A stretch of DNA of 64,000 bases from JAWKWA01 sp041397765 (GTDB lineage: Bacteria; Pseudomonadota; Alphaproteobacteria; Rhizobiales; Hyphomicrobiaceae), in assembly GCA_041397765.1 (NCBI GenBank), contig JAWKWA010000021.1, forward strand, positions 1 through 64,000, given 5' to 3'. Position 1 is the stretch's first letter. Each line of letters starts with the position of its first letter. The notes under the pieces are model-generated. The model ran no database searches and was not told the DNA's origin. It was given only the letters and a program-made list of their open reading frames with translations. Shown piece after piece: positions 46,054 to 54,722 of the stretch. The position numbers were made by a program, and so were the translations under genes.

Positions 46054-46086
46054 GGGGCGGACGGCGGCAGAAGCAGCCGCCCGCCC
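46054..46086 (-). terminator. Strong GC stem-loop after the GTA lysis genes
   Basis: Read on the minus strand, GCGGC and flanking G/C bases (46076-46086) pair with 46054-46068 around a 7-nt loop, with two small bulges. It begins about 15 bp after the holin stop and precedes the feuN-like gene. There is no T tract, so intrinsic termination is only possible, not shown. Confidence 0.38.
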
Positions 46087-46101
46087 GCTCCGGCACACAC
46101 C

Positions 46102-46359
46102 TCACAGCCTGAAGGACAGGCTCTTCTGGGCGAGCTGGCGGGTCGCGCGGACGCGGCCGTAGATGGCGAGCGCGGTGCCGACGAGGCCGGCCAGGGCCTG
46201 GACGAGCTGGCCGATCTGGTCGCCGGTCTCGACCACCGCGTCGGGGGTGATGGCGAGGCCGAGCAGGGGCCCGAGCGCCGGCAGCACGGCCGCGAGCCCG
46301 GCAACCACCGCGCCCCAGATCGTCACCGACTGGCCCCACCATTTCTTGAAATCCGTCAT
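46102..46359 (-). CDS. Holin-like small membrane protein
   Basis: An 85-residue protein beginning MTDFKKWWGQSVTIWG with two hydrophobic segments (WGAVVAGLAAVLPALGPLL and LVQALAGLVGTALAIYG) and a basic C-terminus. This pattern is common among phage and prophage lysis genes next to muramidases, and it would form the membrane lesion that releases the endolysin. It is in frame with the endolysin gene and no stop separates them, but AAAGAGGAG 9 nt before its ATG supports independent translation. The assignment as holin is by topology and neighbour, not by a specific motif. Confidence 0.65.
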   Translation of the reverse strand: MTDFKKWWGQSVTIWGAVVAGLAAVLPALGPLLGLAITPDAVVETGDQIGQLVQALAGLVGTALAIYGRVRATRQLAQKSLSFRL

Positions 46360-47453
46360 GCTCGTCGTCTCCTCTTTCACTGGGGTCGCCTCAGTCACCG
46401 GCGCGGCGTCGGGACTGCGCTCGTCGAGAGCCCGCGCGGCGGCGAGGGTGTGCTCGACGCGGGCAAGCCAGCCGCGTCCGAAGCGGGGAAATGTCGACAG
46501 CCGGCGATAGGCGGCGCGGCGCAGGTCGGCATAGGTGTCGAGGGTGCCGGCGATGTCGGCGGTGGTGGCGGCGGCGAGCGTCAAGGGACCGATCTCGCCG
46601 TCGATCTCCACGTCCAGCGCCTCCTGGAGGAACTGGGCCGCGCGGCCGACCCCGTGGTTCACGGCTGCGTCGAAATGCATGAGGGCGAGACCGGGCCTTA
46701 GGCGGTCGGCGAAGCTCTTGCGCCAGTAGCGCTCCTCGTAGATGCGGGCGACGGTGTCGTCTGGAATGGCTTTCAGGCCGGCGAGGAGTTTCGCCCGCGA
46801 GCGGCCGTCGAGCTTTGCGCCCTCGAAAGCCGCATAGGTCGCAAGCGTGATCCCCTTGTTGGTCGGGCCGCCCGGATCCTGCGGGTCGTCGGAGTAGCCG
46901 CCCTCCATGGCGAGCACATGGGCGAGGGCCGTGGCAAAGACCGAGGCGTTCGAGGCGGCGGCGGCGGCACCGACGGTGGCGGCGGGACCGACGGTGGCGG
47001 CGGCGGGCGCGTCTCCGATCGGTCGGTGATCGCCAACGGGCCAGCGCCAGCCGAGTACCCGCGAAGGCGCGAAGGTCGCGATCGAGACGCGATCTGCCTG
47101 ATTGCCGCCGAGGAGACGGATCCCGGCCGACGTCTCGGCGACAAAGAACCCGACATGGCCGGCGGCCGGATCGCTGCCGCGCTTCAGGACGGCGACCGCC
47201 CCGGCCGGGGGCGCGCGAGCGGCTGGCCCCAGCGCAGATAGGAGCGCGCCATCAGCGAGCCGGTCGGCGCGATCCCGGATCGCTTCAGGCAGGCGCCGAC
47301 GAAAGCCGCGCACCAGGCGACCTCGTCGTGGCGGATCTCGGGATGGCCGGCGTCGCGGTAATAGGCGAGGATGCGCGGATCGTCGGCGGCGCCGGGCTTC
47401 TCGGCGACGCCGATCTCACCGCGCGCGAGCGTGAGCCAGCGCGGCTCGTCCAT
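46102..47453 (-). CDS. Endolysin: TIGR02594-type domain plus GH108 muramidase (frameshifted)
   Basis: The N-terminal 80 residues (MDEPRWLTLARGEIGVAEK, DEVAWCAAFVGACLKRSG) are a CHAP/TIGR02594-like amidase start. The frame then breaks near 47209; the continuation (AGAVAVLKRGSDPAAGHVGFF) is in the next frame, and the break lies in a five-base C run where six would restore it. After an Ala/Pro linker comes a GH108 N-acetylmuramidase (LAMEGGYSDDPQDPGGPTNK with the catalytic Glu) and a PG_binding_3-type end (EIDGEIGPLTL). It would cut peptidoglycan to release GTA particles. The ATG at 47453 follows AGGAGG, a very strong ribosome site. The last 85 codons coincide with the holin-like gene. Confidence 0.8.
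46369..46377 (-). promoter_or_regulatory. Internal ribosome binding site for the holin-like gene
   Basis: AAAGAGGAG, read on the minus strand, lies 9 nt before the ATG at 46359 inside the endolysin reading frame. It argues that the holin-like protein is made separately as well as, or instead of, as a fused tail. Confidence 0.6.
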
Positions 47454-47502
47454 GGGGACCTCCTGGCAGGATTTCGTGGATGTCGGGGATCGGAGAGAGG
47501 GG

Positions 47503-50500
47503 CTACAGCACCGCGCGGCGCGGCGTGCCGCGGCCGTGGACCGGGCTCACCTGGCAGACCTCGAGCGTGACCGAGCCGGGTAGCATGCCGAAGTCGGCGG
47601 CTTGCTCGGCAGCGGCATAGACAGCCGAGGGGCTCGCCGCGACGAGCGTGCGCCTGACGACACTGCCCTCGAGGATGTCGATCTCGTAGCGCTCGTCCTC
47701 CTCGCCGAGCGGCACCTCGGCGAGGTCGAGGGAATCGCCGCCGATGCGGGTGCGCCGGACCCAGGTGATGTGGAGATCGCCGCCTTCGCGCCGGCCGGAG
47801 ACGTGAACGGGGCTCAAGGGCCTCAGCGCGGCACCAGCGAAAGCATGCGTCTCGGTCCGGTAGGCACGATGGTCGATGGCCTCGACGGCAGGACCGAAGC
47901 GCCAGGAAAAGTCGAGACCGATCTCGTCGACAGACATGGCCAGGCGCTCGAGGGCGGCATCGACCAGCACGAAGCGCGCTCCGGCCCCGATGGTCGTGGC
48001 CATCGCCGCCTCGCTGCCCGACTGCCCCCGCAGCAGGGTCGTCAGGCGATAGGTCGATGGCGCCACGAGCTCGGCGGCTGCGAACTGCAGGAGCTCCCAT
48101 CTGCCCGATGCCGTCTCGATCGCAGCGAGATTGGTGCCATTGAGAAGGTCGGCCTCGCTCGCGCCATGCAGGACGCCGCCATCGAGCCGCACGGTCAGCG
48201 CATTGGCGCGGTCGAAGCGGCTCTCGGGGCCGGGGGCGAGGGCCTCGAGCGTCACGCCGAGGGTGGCAGGCGCCGTCACGATCGCATCGAGCGCGTAGGC
48301 GGGCTCGCCTGCCCCATGGCCACGATAGACGGCAATACCGCCAGGCCAGGGCGAGGCGGTTGCCGCGACGAGGCCGCGATGCGCAAGTCCTTCCGCGGTC
48401 ACCAGCGGCAGATCGAGGAAGACGGCGAGCGCGGGGCCGAAGACCTCCGGCAGGTCGACCGTGCCCGGACGCACGGCCGTGATCACCGGGCCGACGATAC
48501 CCGGCTCGATGGAAAGCGCCTCGACCTCGGCGTGAAGTCCCTCGGCGATGCCGGTGATGCGCATCGGCAGCGACCGGCCGGCATCCTCGAGAAGCACGAC
48601 GTCGCCGGGCTCCAGGGCGAGGTGGCGAGGCGACAGGGCAAAGCGGGCGCTCTCGCGCGAGGCCCATGTGTCCTGCAGCCAGGTCTCGGCGATCGCCTGG
48701 GCGGTCTCGCCGCGCATGGCGATGGCGAGCTCGGCGACCGAGATGCGCCGGCTGGCGACGGTCGAGCGGCGCGCCTCGACGGCGGACCGGCGATAGTCGG
48801 CGGCGGGGTCGATGAAGCCGATGCGCGCGATTGCCGGCAATTCGCTCTCCTGCGCTCGCGTCAGTGCGAAGAGGGCGCCTTCGGCCGACTGCTCGACGAC
48901 ATCGTCCTGACGCAGCGACAGCGCGCTGCCATCACCGCCGCGCGGAGCAAAGACGATGCCGTCCGCCGTCTCGCGGGCGTCGATCATGAAGGCGAGCTCG
49001 AGGGGCTGGAGGGCATCGCGAGCGGACATCGGCCTGTCGAGCGCATAGCCCGCGATGCTTCCGGCAAGCGGTCCGACGGCGAAGCGCGAGAAGCCGTAGT
49101 CGGTGAGGATGGCCGCGATGACCGCCGCCACGGAGCCGGCACCGAGACGGCCCGTCAGCCAGTGGCCGACCGTCCAATTGGCGCCGTCGGCCCAGAGGGA
49201 GGTCGCCTCGGGAAAGGCCGGATAGGGACGCGCATCCCAGGTGTAGACGTAGATGCGAGAGGGATCGACCATGCGCCCCGCATAGACATCCGACTGCGGA
49301 TTGTATGCGGGATCGAAGTCGTCATGGGCAGGATCGAATGCCGAGACGATCGCCTCGATGTATCGGCGCTGCACGAGATCGTCGCGCAGGCCGAGCGAGT
49401 AGTGCGGCACCTTCGATTCGGAGCTTTTCGGGTCGACGAAGACGTTGGGCTCGTTGGGCCCTTTGTCGATCGCCGGACAGCCGACCTCGGTCAGCCAGAT
49501 CGGCTTCATGCGCGGCTGCCAGGCGGTCGGTGTCGCACCCTCGATGCCGCCCGGCCGGTCGTAGTGACGGCTCTGCCACCAGGCGCGGATGTCCTTGTAG
49601 CGGAACACCCATGGCTTGCCGGCGCCATCGGTGATCGGGGTGCGCAGTTGGGCGTCGCGATCGGCCTTGCTTGCGTAGTACCAGTCGAATCCCTCGCCGC
49701 CGAAGACATTGGCGCGCAGATAGGCGAGGTCGTGGATCGCACTCGCACCCGCCAACCGGTCGAGATGAGATGTGCCGTCGCGCCAGTCGGCGAGCGGCCA
49801 GTAGAGATCGATGCCGACGGCATCGATCGAGGGGCTCGCCCACAGGGGATCGAGATGGAAATGCACGTCGCCCGAGCCGTCCGCCGGCTGGTGACCGAAA
49901 TACTCCGACCAGTCGGCCGCGTAGGTCACCTTTGTGCCGGATCCGAGCACGGACTTGACGTCGGCGGCGAGTGCAACGAGGGCGTCGACGAAGGGGTAAG
50001 TGGACGGTGCGGAGCGCACCGTCGTCAGACCGCGCAGCTCCGAGCCGATGAGGAAAGCGTCGACGCCACCGGCCGCCTTGCAGAGGTGGGCATAGTGCAG
50101 GATCATGCGGCGGAACGACCATTCCGCCGGCCCCGCATAGACGACCGTGTCGCCCGAGACGGCGAAATCCGTTGTCTCAGCCGTGCCGACGAAGGCGGCG
50201 ATCTCAGCGGCGGCCGCCGTGCTGCCATCGGGTGAGCCGGGCTCGCCAGGGGCCGTCGACAGCGTGATACGGCCGCGCCAGGGATAGACCGCCTGGGATG
50301 CAGCGCCGTAAGGATCGGCGAGCGCATTGCCCTCGGGCACGTCCATCAGCACGAAGGGGTAGAAGGTGACCGCGAGGCCGCGGGCCTTCAGGTCGCGGAT
50401 GGCGGCAACGACCGAGGAGTCGGACGGCGTGCCGCCATAGGCGGGACGATCCTCGATGGCCGAGACGAGATGCGCCGTGGCGCGCGTCTCGCCGGCGACC

Positions 50501-51471
50501 TGCCAGGTGACCGGCGCCGTCTGCTTGGTGCGGTTCTCGACGCCGGGCCTCAACATGCACTCGCCCGCACGCAGATCGTTGCCGAACCAGCTCACCACCA
50601 GCGAGGCGCGGGCGAGGGCCGGCAGCGAATCGCCGAGCTCGTCGATCGAGGCGTCCCAGTCCGAGCCGCCGGCATGAGTGTGCACGTTCTCGGCGATGGT
50701 CGCGCCACCACCCTGATCCTGTGTGACGGCGTCGGGCTCGTAGGCGAACTCGCTGGCCCCGGGAATGATCGTGACGGAGCGGATCGATTCCTCGAAACGA
50801 TCGACGGCGCGGAACACTTCGAATGTGAGCTGAGGAATGCGATTGCCGAAGCGGGCGAGCGCGAGACGCTCGAACACCACATAGGCGAGGCCGCGATAGG
50901 CCGGAGCGCGGCCGGCGCCTTCCTTGCCCTCGATGAGACTGTCGGGCTGCTGGGAAGCGGTGCCCTTGTAGACGCGCATGGTGATGCGCGAGAGGCCGAG
51001 CGGCTTTCCGTCGGCCCATACGCGGCCGATGCGCGTCACCGGACCTTCGCAGATGCCGACGGCGAGATTGGCGTAGTAGCGGTACTCGGTGGTCGTCGTG
51101 CCGTTTCCCTCGGCGCCGCCGAGTCCCTTGCCGCCGCCACCGGCCGATGCGGAGGCCGTCGAGGTGACGACCTCCTCCTCGAAGCGCGTCGCCCAGATGA
51201 TCTCGCCGGCAAGGCGCATGCGGCCGTAGAGCCGCGGGATCGGCACGCCTTCGCTCGAGGACATCACCTTGAGGTCGTCGAGACGCGGGCCTTCGACCTG
51301 GCGCGACTGACCGCTCGGCTGAAAGAGCGCATTGTCGATATAGGCGCCGGCGAGCGCACCTGCCGCACGGCCGAGCGTCGCTCCCGTCACCGCGCCACCG
51401 AGCGCGCTGAAGCCGGGCAGCAGCGCGCCGCCGATGGCAGCGCCCGCCGTGCCGAGTACGAGTGTCGCCAT
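47503..51471 (-). CDS. GTA megatron / host-specificity protein (g15)
   Basis: A 1322-residue baseplate and tail-fibre-like protein, the largest in the cluster. The N-terminus is glycine/alanine-rich and hydrophobic (TLVLGTAGAAIGGALLPG), as in other g15 homologues. A TIM-barrel-like domain (roughly residues 350-740) shows AVTFYPFVLMDVPEGN, AFLIGSELRGLTTVRS, YAADWSEYFGHQP, IDAVGIDLYWPL and PIWLTEVGCPAIDKGP. A phage-tail-3 type region and beta-rich C-terminal part follow. In RcGTA it pierces or contacts the envelope. The start ATG at 51471 was chosen over an Arg-rich extension to 51567. It is 35 bp downstream of g14. Confidence 0.93.
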   Translation of the reverse strand: MATLVLGTAGAAIGGALLPGFSALGGAVTGATLGRAAGALAGAYIDNALFQPSGQSRQVEGPRLDDLKVMSSSEGVPIPRLYGRMRLAGEIIWATRFEEEVVTSTASASAGGGGKGLGGAEGNGTTTTEYRYYANLAVGICEGPVTRIGRVWADGKPLGLSRITMRVYKGTASQQPDSLIEGKEGAGRAPAYRGLAYVVFERLALARFGNRIPQLTFEVFRAVDRFEESIRSVTIIPGASEFAYEPDAVTQDQGGGATIAENVHTHAGGSDWDASIDELGDSLPALARASLVVSWFGNDLRAGECMLRPGVENRTKQTAPVTWQVAGETRATAHLVSAIEDRPAYGGTPSDSSVVAAIRDLKARGLAVTFYPFVLMDVPEGNALADPYGAASQAVYPWRGRITLSTAPGEPGSPDGSTAAAAEIAAFVGTAETTDFAVSGDTVVYAGPAEWSFRRMILHYAHLCKAAGGVDAFLIGSELRGLTTVRSAPSTYPFVDALVALAADVKSVLGSGTKVTYAADWSEYFGHQPADGSGDVHFHLDPLWASPSIDAVGIDLYWPLADWRDGTSHLDRLAGASAIHDLAYLRANVFGGEGFDWYYASKADRDAQLRTPITDGAGKPWVFRYKDIRAWWQSRHYDRPGGIEGATPTAWQPRMKPIWLTEVGCPAIDKGPNEPNVFVDPKSSESKVPHYSLGLRDDLVQRRYIEAIVSAFDPAHDDFDPAYNPQSDVYAGRMVDPSRIYVYTWDARPYPAFPEATSLWADGANWTVGHWLTGRLGAGSVAAVIAAILTDYGFSRFAVGPLAGSIAGYALDRPMSARDALQPLELAFMIDARETADGIVFAPRGGDGSALSLRQDDVVEQSAEGALFALTRAQESELPAIARIGFIDPAADYRRSAVEARRSTVASRRISVAELAIAMRGETAQAIAETWLQDTWASRESARFALSPRHLALEPGDVVLLEDAGRSLPMRITGIAEGLHAEVEALSIEPGIVGPVITAVRPGTVDLPEVFGPALAVFLDLPLVTAEGLAHRGLVAATASPWPGGIAVYRGHGAGEPAYALDAIVTAPATLGVTLEALAPGPESRFDRANALTVRLDGGVLHGASEADLLNGTNLAAIETASGRWELLQFAAAELVAPSTYRLTTLLRGQSGSEAAMATTIGAGARFVLVDAALERLAMSVDEIGLDFSWRFGPAVEAIDHRAYRTETHAFAGAALRPLSPVHVSGRREGGDLHITWVRRTRIGGDSLDLAEVPLGEEDERYEIDILEGSVVRRTLVAASPSAVYAAAEQAADFGMLPGSVTLEVCQVSPVHGRGTPRRAVL

Positions 51472-51506
51472 CTGATCCTGCCGATTGGTGGGGAGCGTCG
51501 TAGGCC

Positions 51507-51956
51507 TCAGCGCGTCGAGGATACGAGCAGGGGAAAGCGGAAAACGCCGGCGATGCGCCGCTGCCACCAGGGCCCGAGGCCGACCTCGGAAACGGGCACG
51601 CCTTCCTGGGCATGGATCATGCGCGTCGGCGAGACGAGGATCGCCGCGTGCTTGACGCGCGCGTCGCGGCGCAGGCGGAACAGCACGACGTCGCCGGCAT
51701 CCGGCCCGACGCCCGCCGGGATCAGATGCCGCGCCGCCGCCTCGAGCAGCGGCTCGCCGTCACCGCAGTCGCGCCAGGCTGGCGAATAGGCGGGCGGCAT
51801 CTCGGCGTCGATGCCGTTCAGCTCGCGCCACACGCCGCGCACCAGGCCGAGACAGTCGGTGCCGGCGCCGCGATTGCTGGCGCCGTGATGATAGGGCGTC
51901 CCGAGCCAGCCGCGCGCCAGCGCGACCACCTTGGCCGGATCGGCCGGGGCGATCAC
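51507..51956 (-). CDS. GTA NlpC/P60 tail peptidase (g14)
   Basis: A 149-residue cell-wall peptidase associated with the GTA baseplate. The catalytic Cys is in HHGASNRGAGTDCLGLVRG and the His in DARVKHAAILVSP, with an MIHAQEG end. It would open recipient peptidoglycan during DNA entry. The start is GTG at 51956, overlapping the g13 stop as GTGA. Confidence 0.92.
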   Translation of the reverse strand: MIAPADPAKVVALARGWLGTPYHHGASNRGAGTDCLGLVRGVWRELNGIDAEMPPAYSPAWRDCGDGEPLLEAAARHLIPAGVGPDAGDVVLFRLRRDARVKHAAILVSPTRMIHAQEGVPVSEVGLGPWWQRRIAGVFRFPLLVSSTR

Positions 51957-52834
51957 AGGCGGCCACCGGTGTTGCCACCGCCGCGCGAGGGATAGCTGAT
52001 GACGTAGTCGGTGCCTGGAATGTGAGGAAAGCCGCGGAAGTTGACGAGATTGGCGAAGCGCTTGCGGCAGGTCTCGGCGCTCTTGTCGCAGCCGGCCGTC
52101 ACGTGGAAGCTATCGCCTATCGCAATGGCGCGCGGCGGCCGCAGCCACAGCTCGATGGCGACGACATCGCCAAGCGTGTGATGACGCACCTCCTGCGCGC
52201 TGCCGGCATTCTCGCCCGTCAACCAGGCGAGGCGGCCCTGCGCAAAGAGGCCGCTGGCGTGACCGCCAAGACCCGACACATGGAAGCGCCGCCAGTCGGC
52301 GACGGTCGTCACCGTGCCCGTCGCGCTCCAGGCCGCAAGCGTGATGTCGATGCCGCAGCGGCCGTCGCCGAGATCGGCGTCGCAGGCACGCTGGAAGCTG
52401 CGGCCGATGGGCTGCTGCAGCTCGTGCGCCATGCCACGCAGCTCGGCGGAGAAGGCAGCACCCGAGCGGCGCACCTCGCCGATGGTCGCAACGCGGACGC
52501 GCAGGCGCTGTGCGGGCTCGTGCCAGTTGACGCGGAACACCTCGACCGCGGCACTGTCGAACAGCCCCCTGTCGAGATCGGCCGCCGACAGGCGCTCGGA
52601 GACGAGCGCTCCGTCGACCTCCGAGTTGTCGACATTGAGGCCGACGGTGCGACGCGCTTCGGTGGCGGTGAAGCCGGTCGCCGCCTCGAAGACCGTGCCG
52701 TCGAAATCGAGGTCGCGATCATGGTCGGTGAAGCCGAGCCGCACCCCGTCGTTGCGCGTGATGCGCCAGCACCAGCACAAGGTGGTCGCACCGGTGTCGA
52801 GATGGGCCTGCATGTCCTCGGGGATCTTGCGCAT
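51953..52834 (-). CDS. GTA baseplate hub protein (g13, DUF2163)
   Basis: A 293-residue hub protein. The N-terminal part (residues about 1-165) is the DUF2163 domain (TTLCWCWRITRNDGVRLGFT, DHDRDLDFDGTVFEAATGF). The C-terminal part has cysteine-rich GTA hub sequence (ACDADLGDGRCGID, VTAGCDKSAETCRKRFANLV, FRGFPHIPG). In RcGTA the corresponding protein binds an iron-sulfur cluster; the cysteines visible here agree but do not prove it. Located between the distal tail gene and g14. Confidence 0.92.
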   Translation of the reverse strand: MRKIPEDMQAHLDTGATTLCWCWRITRNDGVRLGFTDHDRDLDFDGTVFEAATGFTATEARRTVGLNVDNSEVDGALVSERLSAADLDRGLFDSAAVEVFRVNWHEPAQRLRVRVATIGEVRRSGAAFSAELRGMAHELQQPIGRSFQRACDADLGDGRCGIDITLAAWSATGTVTTVADWRRFHVSGLGGHASGLFAQGRLAWLTGENAGSAQEVRHHTLGDVVAIELWLRPPRAIAIGDSFHVTAGCDKSAETCRKRFANLVNFRGFPHIPGTDYVISYPSRGGGNTGGRL

Positions 52835-52893
52835 CGGACCTCCTCGGCTGCTGTCGTGCGCCGGGACATCGCTTCGGCGGCGCGGGTGATACG

Positions 52894-53535
52894 TCAGATG
52901 CGGATCTCGACGATCGGGATGCTCGGTATCGAGCCGTGCAGCACGCTCGTGACGTCGATCTCGAGGCGGTCGGTGTCGAAGCGCACCGGCACGTCGAACT
53001 CGAAGCCCGCCGTGACACCGGCGCCCGGCGGCGGCGCGTGCCCGGCGAGAAAGGCGATCTGACCCGTCACGGTGTCGACGACATAGTCATCGCCGATCAC
53101 CTGCAGCGTGCCCCCGACCGCGACCGCGACGGTACCCGCGACGGGCTTGGCGATCCGTCGCAGATAGGGATTGAGGCCACTGCCGTAGGTCTTTGCGATC
53201 GCAAAGACGAGCGTCTCGCCGTCGCCGCTGCCGAGCAGCTGATCGAGCGCCGAGGTCGTTACGGAAGGCGCACAGGACTTCCAGTCGGCGTGATCCTTCC
53301 AGCGGAAGCCGTGCAACCGGCCGCGCCGCTCCTCGAAGAAGGCGATGACCTCGTGCAGATCGTCGATGCCGCGAACGCCATAGCCCGCGTTGTAGCTGCG
53401 CCGGGAATCGGCCCAGCGGCTGTTGCGCTCCTCGCGCCCGGACCCGAGTGTGACGATCTCGGTGCGCCGCTCGGGTCCGCCGGTCGCGCTCCTGGAAATG
53501 CGGGTCGGGAAGCGCACCTCGTGGAAGGCCGTCAT
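52894..53535 (-). CDS. GTA distal tail protein (g12, DUF2460)
   Basis: A 213-residue distal tail (Dit-like) protein. The DUF2460 signature is clear: MTAFHEVRFPTRIS at the start, ERRTEIVTLGSGREERNSRW, YNAGYGVRGIDDLHEVIAFF and RLHGFRWKDHADWKS. It links the tail tube to the hub. A 45-bp spacer follows the tape measure gene. Confidence 0.93.
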   Translation of the reverse strand: MTAFHEVRFPTRISRSATGGPERRTEIVTLGSGREERNSRWADSRRSYNAGYGVRGIDDLHEVIAFFEERRGRLHGFRWKDHADWKSCAPSVTTSALDQLLGSGDGETLVFAIAKTYGSGLNPYLRRIAKPVAGTVAVAVGGTLQVIGDDYVVDTVTGQIAFLAGHAPPPGAGVTAGFEFDVPVRFDTDRLEIDVTSVLHGSIPSIPIVEIRI

Positions 53536-53580
53536 CTGGCAAATCTCCCGGATTTCCTCGCGCGCCGATCGGGCGGGCGC

Positions 53581-54144
53581 TCAGAGATTGCGCTGGCCCG
53601 AGCCGAGCGTGCGGCTCATCAAGGCGGCGATCTGCGTCTCGGACCGGCGGAAGCCGGCGACGTCGGGCGTCTGGACATTGAAGGTCACGACCGGGCCGCC
53701 GGCCGCGACAACCGGAGACGCCGAACCGCTGAGGGCGGCGGCCGGCGATCCTGCCGCGCCCAGGCCAGGGGGAAGCGACTGCGAAAGACCCGAAAGTCCC
53801 AAGGGAGCGGCGATCGCCCCATCGGCAGCAAAGAGCTGCGGCAGCCCCGTCGCACCCCCCGAGAGCAGCGTGCCGAAGCCACTGCCGAGAGCTTGCGTGA
53901 ACGGCTTCAATGCCTGGTCGAGTGCCATGTCCGACATCGACAGCACGAGCGAGCGCAGCACGTCGTCGAGATCCTTGCCGCCGACGACGACCGCCTCGAA
54001 GGCCGTCGTCATGCGCTGCGCGAACCGGTCGCCGAGGCGGCCGAGATCGTCGAGGGCCCGACGCATCGGCTCGGTATCGGCGGCGAAGGAGAGGGAGAGT
54101 GTCGCGTCGGCACCCGACGCATCGTCGCGCGATGAGGTCGTCAT
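53581..54144 (-). CDS. GTA tail tape measure protein (g11)
   Basis: A 187-residue short tape measure protein. Residues about 20-75 are a helical, coiled segment (EPMRRALDDLGRLGDRFAQ, LDDVLRSLVLSMSDMALDQ). A glycine/alanine-rich middle and a C-terminal FNVQTPDVAGFRRSETQI, conserved in GTA g11 and P2-like lambda tail families, follow. The small size fits the short tails of GTA particles. Its ATG overlaps the g10.1 stop by 4 bp. Confidence 0.88.
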   Translation of the reverse strand: MTTSSRDDASGADATLSLSFAADTEPMRRALDDLGRLGDRFAQRMTTAFEAVVVGGKDLDDVLRSLVLSMSDMALDQALKPFTQALGSGFGTLLSGGATGLPQLFAADGAIAAPLGLSGLSQSLPPGLGAAGSPAAALSGSASPVVAAGGPVVTFNVQTPDVAGFRRSETQIAALMSRTLGSGQRNL

Positions 54145-54371
54145 GATCGTTCCCCGTCGGGAAAGGCTGCGAGCAGGCGATCGAGATCGCTGCGGGCGGG
54201 CACGGCACGATGCGCGGGGCCGACGCCCAGTCCGCGCATGGCGGCGGCAAGCTCGAGCGGCGTCATCGCCCAGAACTGGGAGGGCGACAGGCGCAACGTG
54301 CCGAGACCGAACGCCATCACCTCTGCCCAGGCAAGCTCCGCCGATCGAGAGGAATGAGGTGCGGGGCTCAT
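54141..54371 (-). CDS. GTA tail assembly chaperone (g10.1)
   Basis: A 76-residue protein of the TIGR02216 tail chaperone type, found between g10 and g11 in GTA clusters. Seen: AELAWAEVMAFGLGTLRLSP, QFWAMTPLELAAAMRGLG, both typical. It has ATGA overlaps with both neighbours, so all three are translationally coupled. The start was set at 54371 for that reason rather than at 54392. Confidence 0.88.
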   Translation of the reverse strand: MSPAPHSSRSAELAWAEVMAFGLGTLRLSPSQFWAMTPLELAAAMRGLGVGPAHRAVPARSDLDRLLAAFPDGERS

Positions 54372-54706
54372 GGCCGTTCTCCCTCGTCGCAACCGCCGGG
54401 GTCGCCGAAAGTCGCGCGCAGGAGCCGCGCGACGATGTCGACATAGCCGGCAGCGCCACCCTCGGCGGCAAGGCCGGCGATCTGCGGATCGCCGAGCTCG
54501 CTGCCACCGCCGCGAATGCCGGCAGCGATGATGCGCAAGGCATCGCGGGCGGAGAGCCGTCCGTCGGCGAGGCGGCGCGCGAGTGCCGACAGGTCCTCGG
54601 CGGCGAAGACATGTTCGAGCTCGGCGAGCGCGCCGAGCGTCAAGCAGAGACGGAATTGGCGACCGCCGAGCACTGCCTCGATCTCGCCGCGTCGGGGATT
54701 GATCAT
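54368..54706 (-). CDS. GTA tail assembly protein (g10)
   Basis: A 112-residue protein matching the GTA g10 / phage tail chaperone family: RRGEIEAVLGGRQFRLCLTL, GALAELEHVFAAEDLSALA and an Ala/Gly-rich end. It probably assists tail tube and tape measure assembly together with g10.1, in the manner of lambda gpG/gpGT. No frameshift signal linking g10 and g10.1 was recognised; they are joined by an ATGA overlap instead. Confidence 0.88.
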   Translation of the reverse strand: MINPRRGEIEAVLGGRQFRLCLTLGALAELEHVFAAEDLSALARRLADGRLSARDALRIIAAGIRGGGSELGDPQIAGLAAEGGAAGYVDIVARLLRATFGDPGGCDEGERP

Positions 54707-54722
54707 GGTGGAGTTCTCAGCC

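Noticed and set aside
47602..50235. 877-codon plus-strand frame inside g15
   Set aside because: Typical high-GC antisense shadow of a real gene; composition is Gly/Arg/Ala/Asp-rich with no domain, while the minus strand encodes g15.
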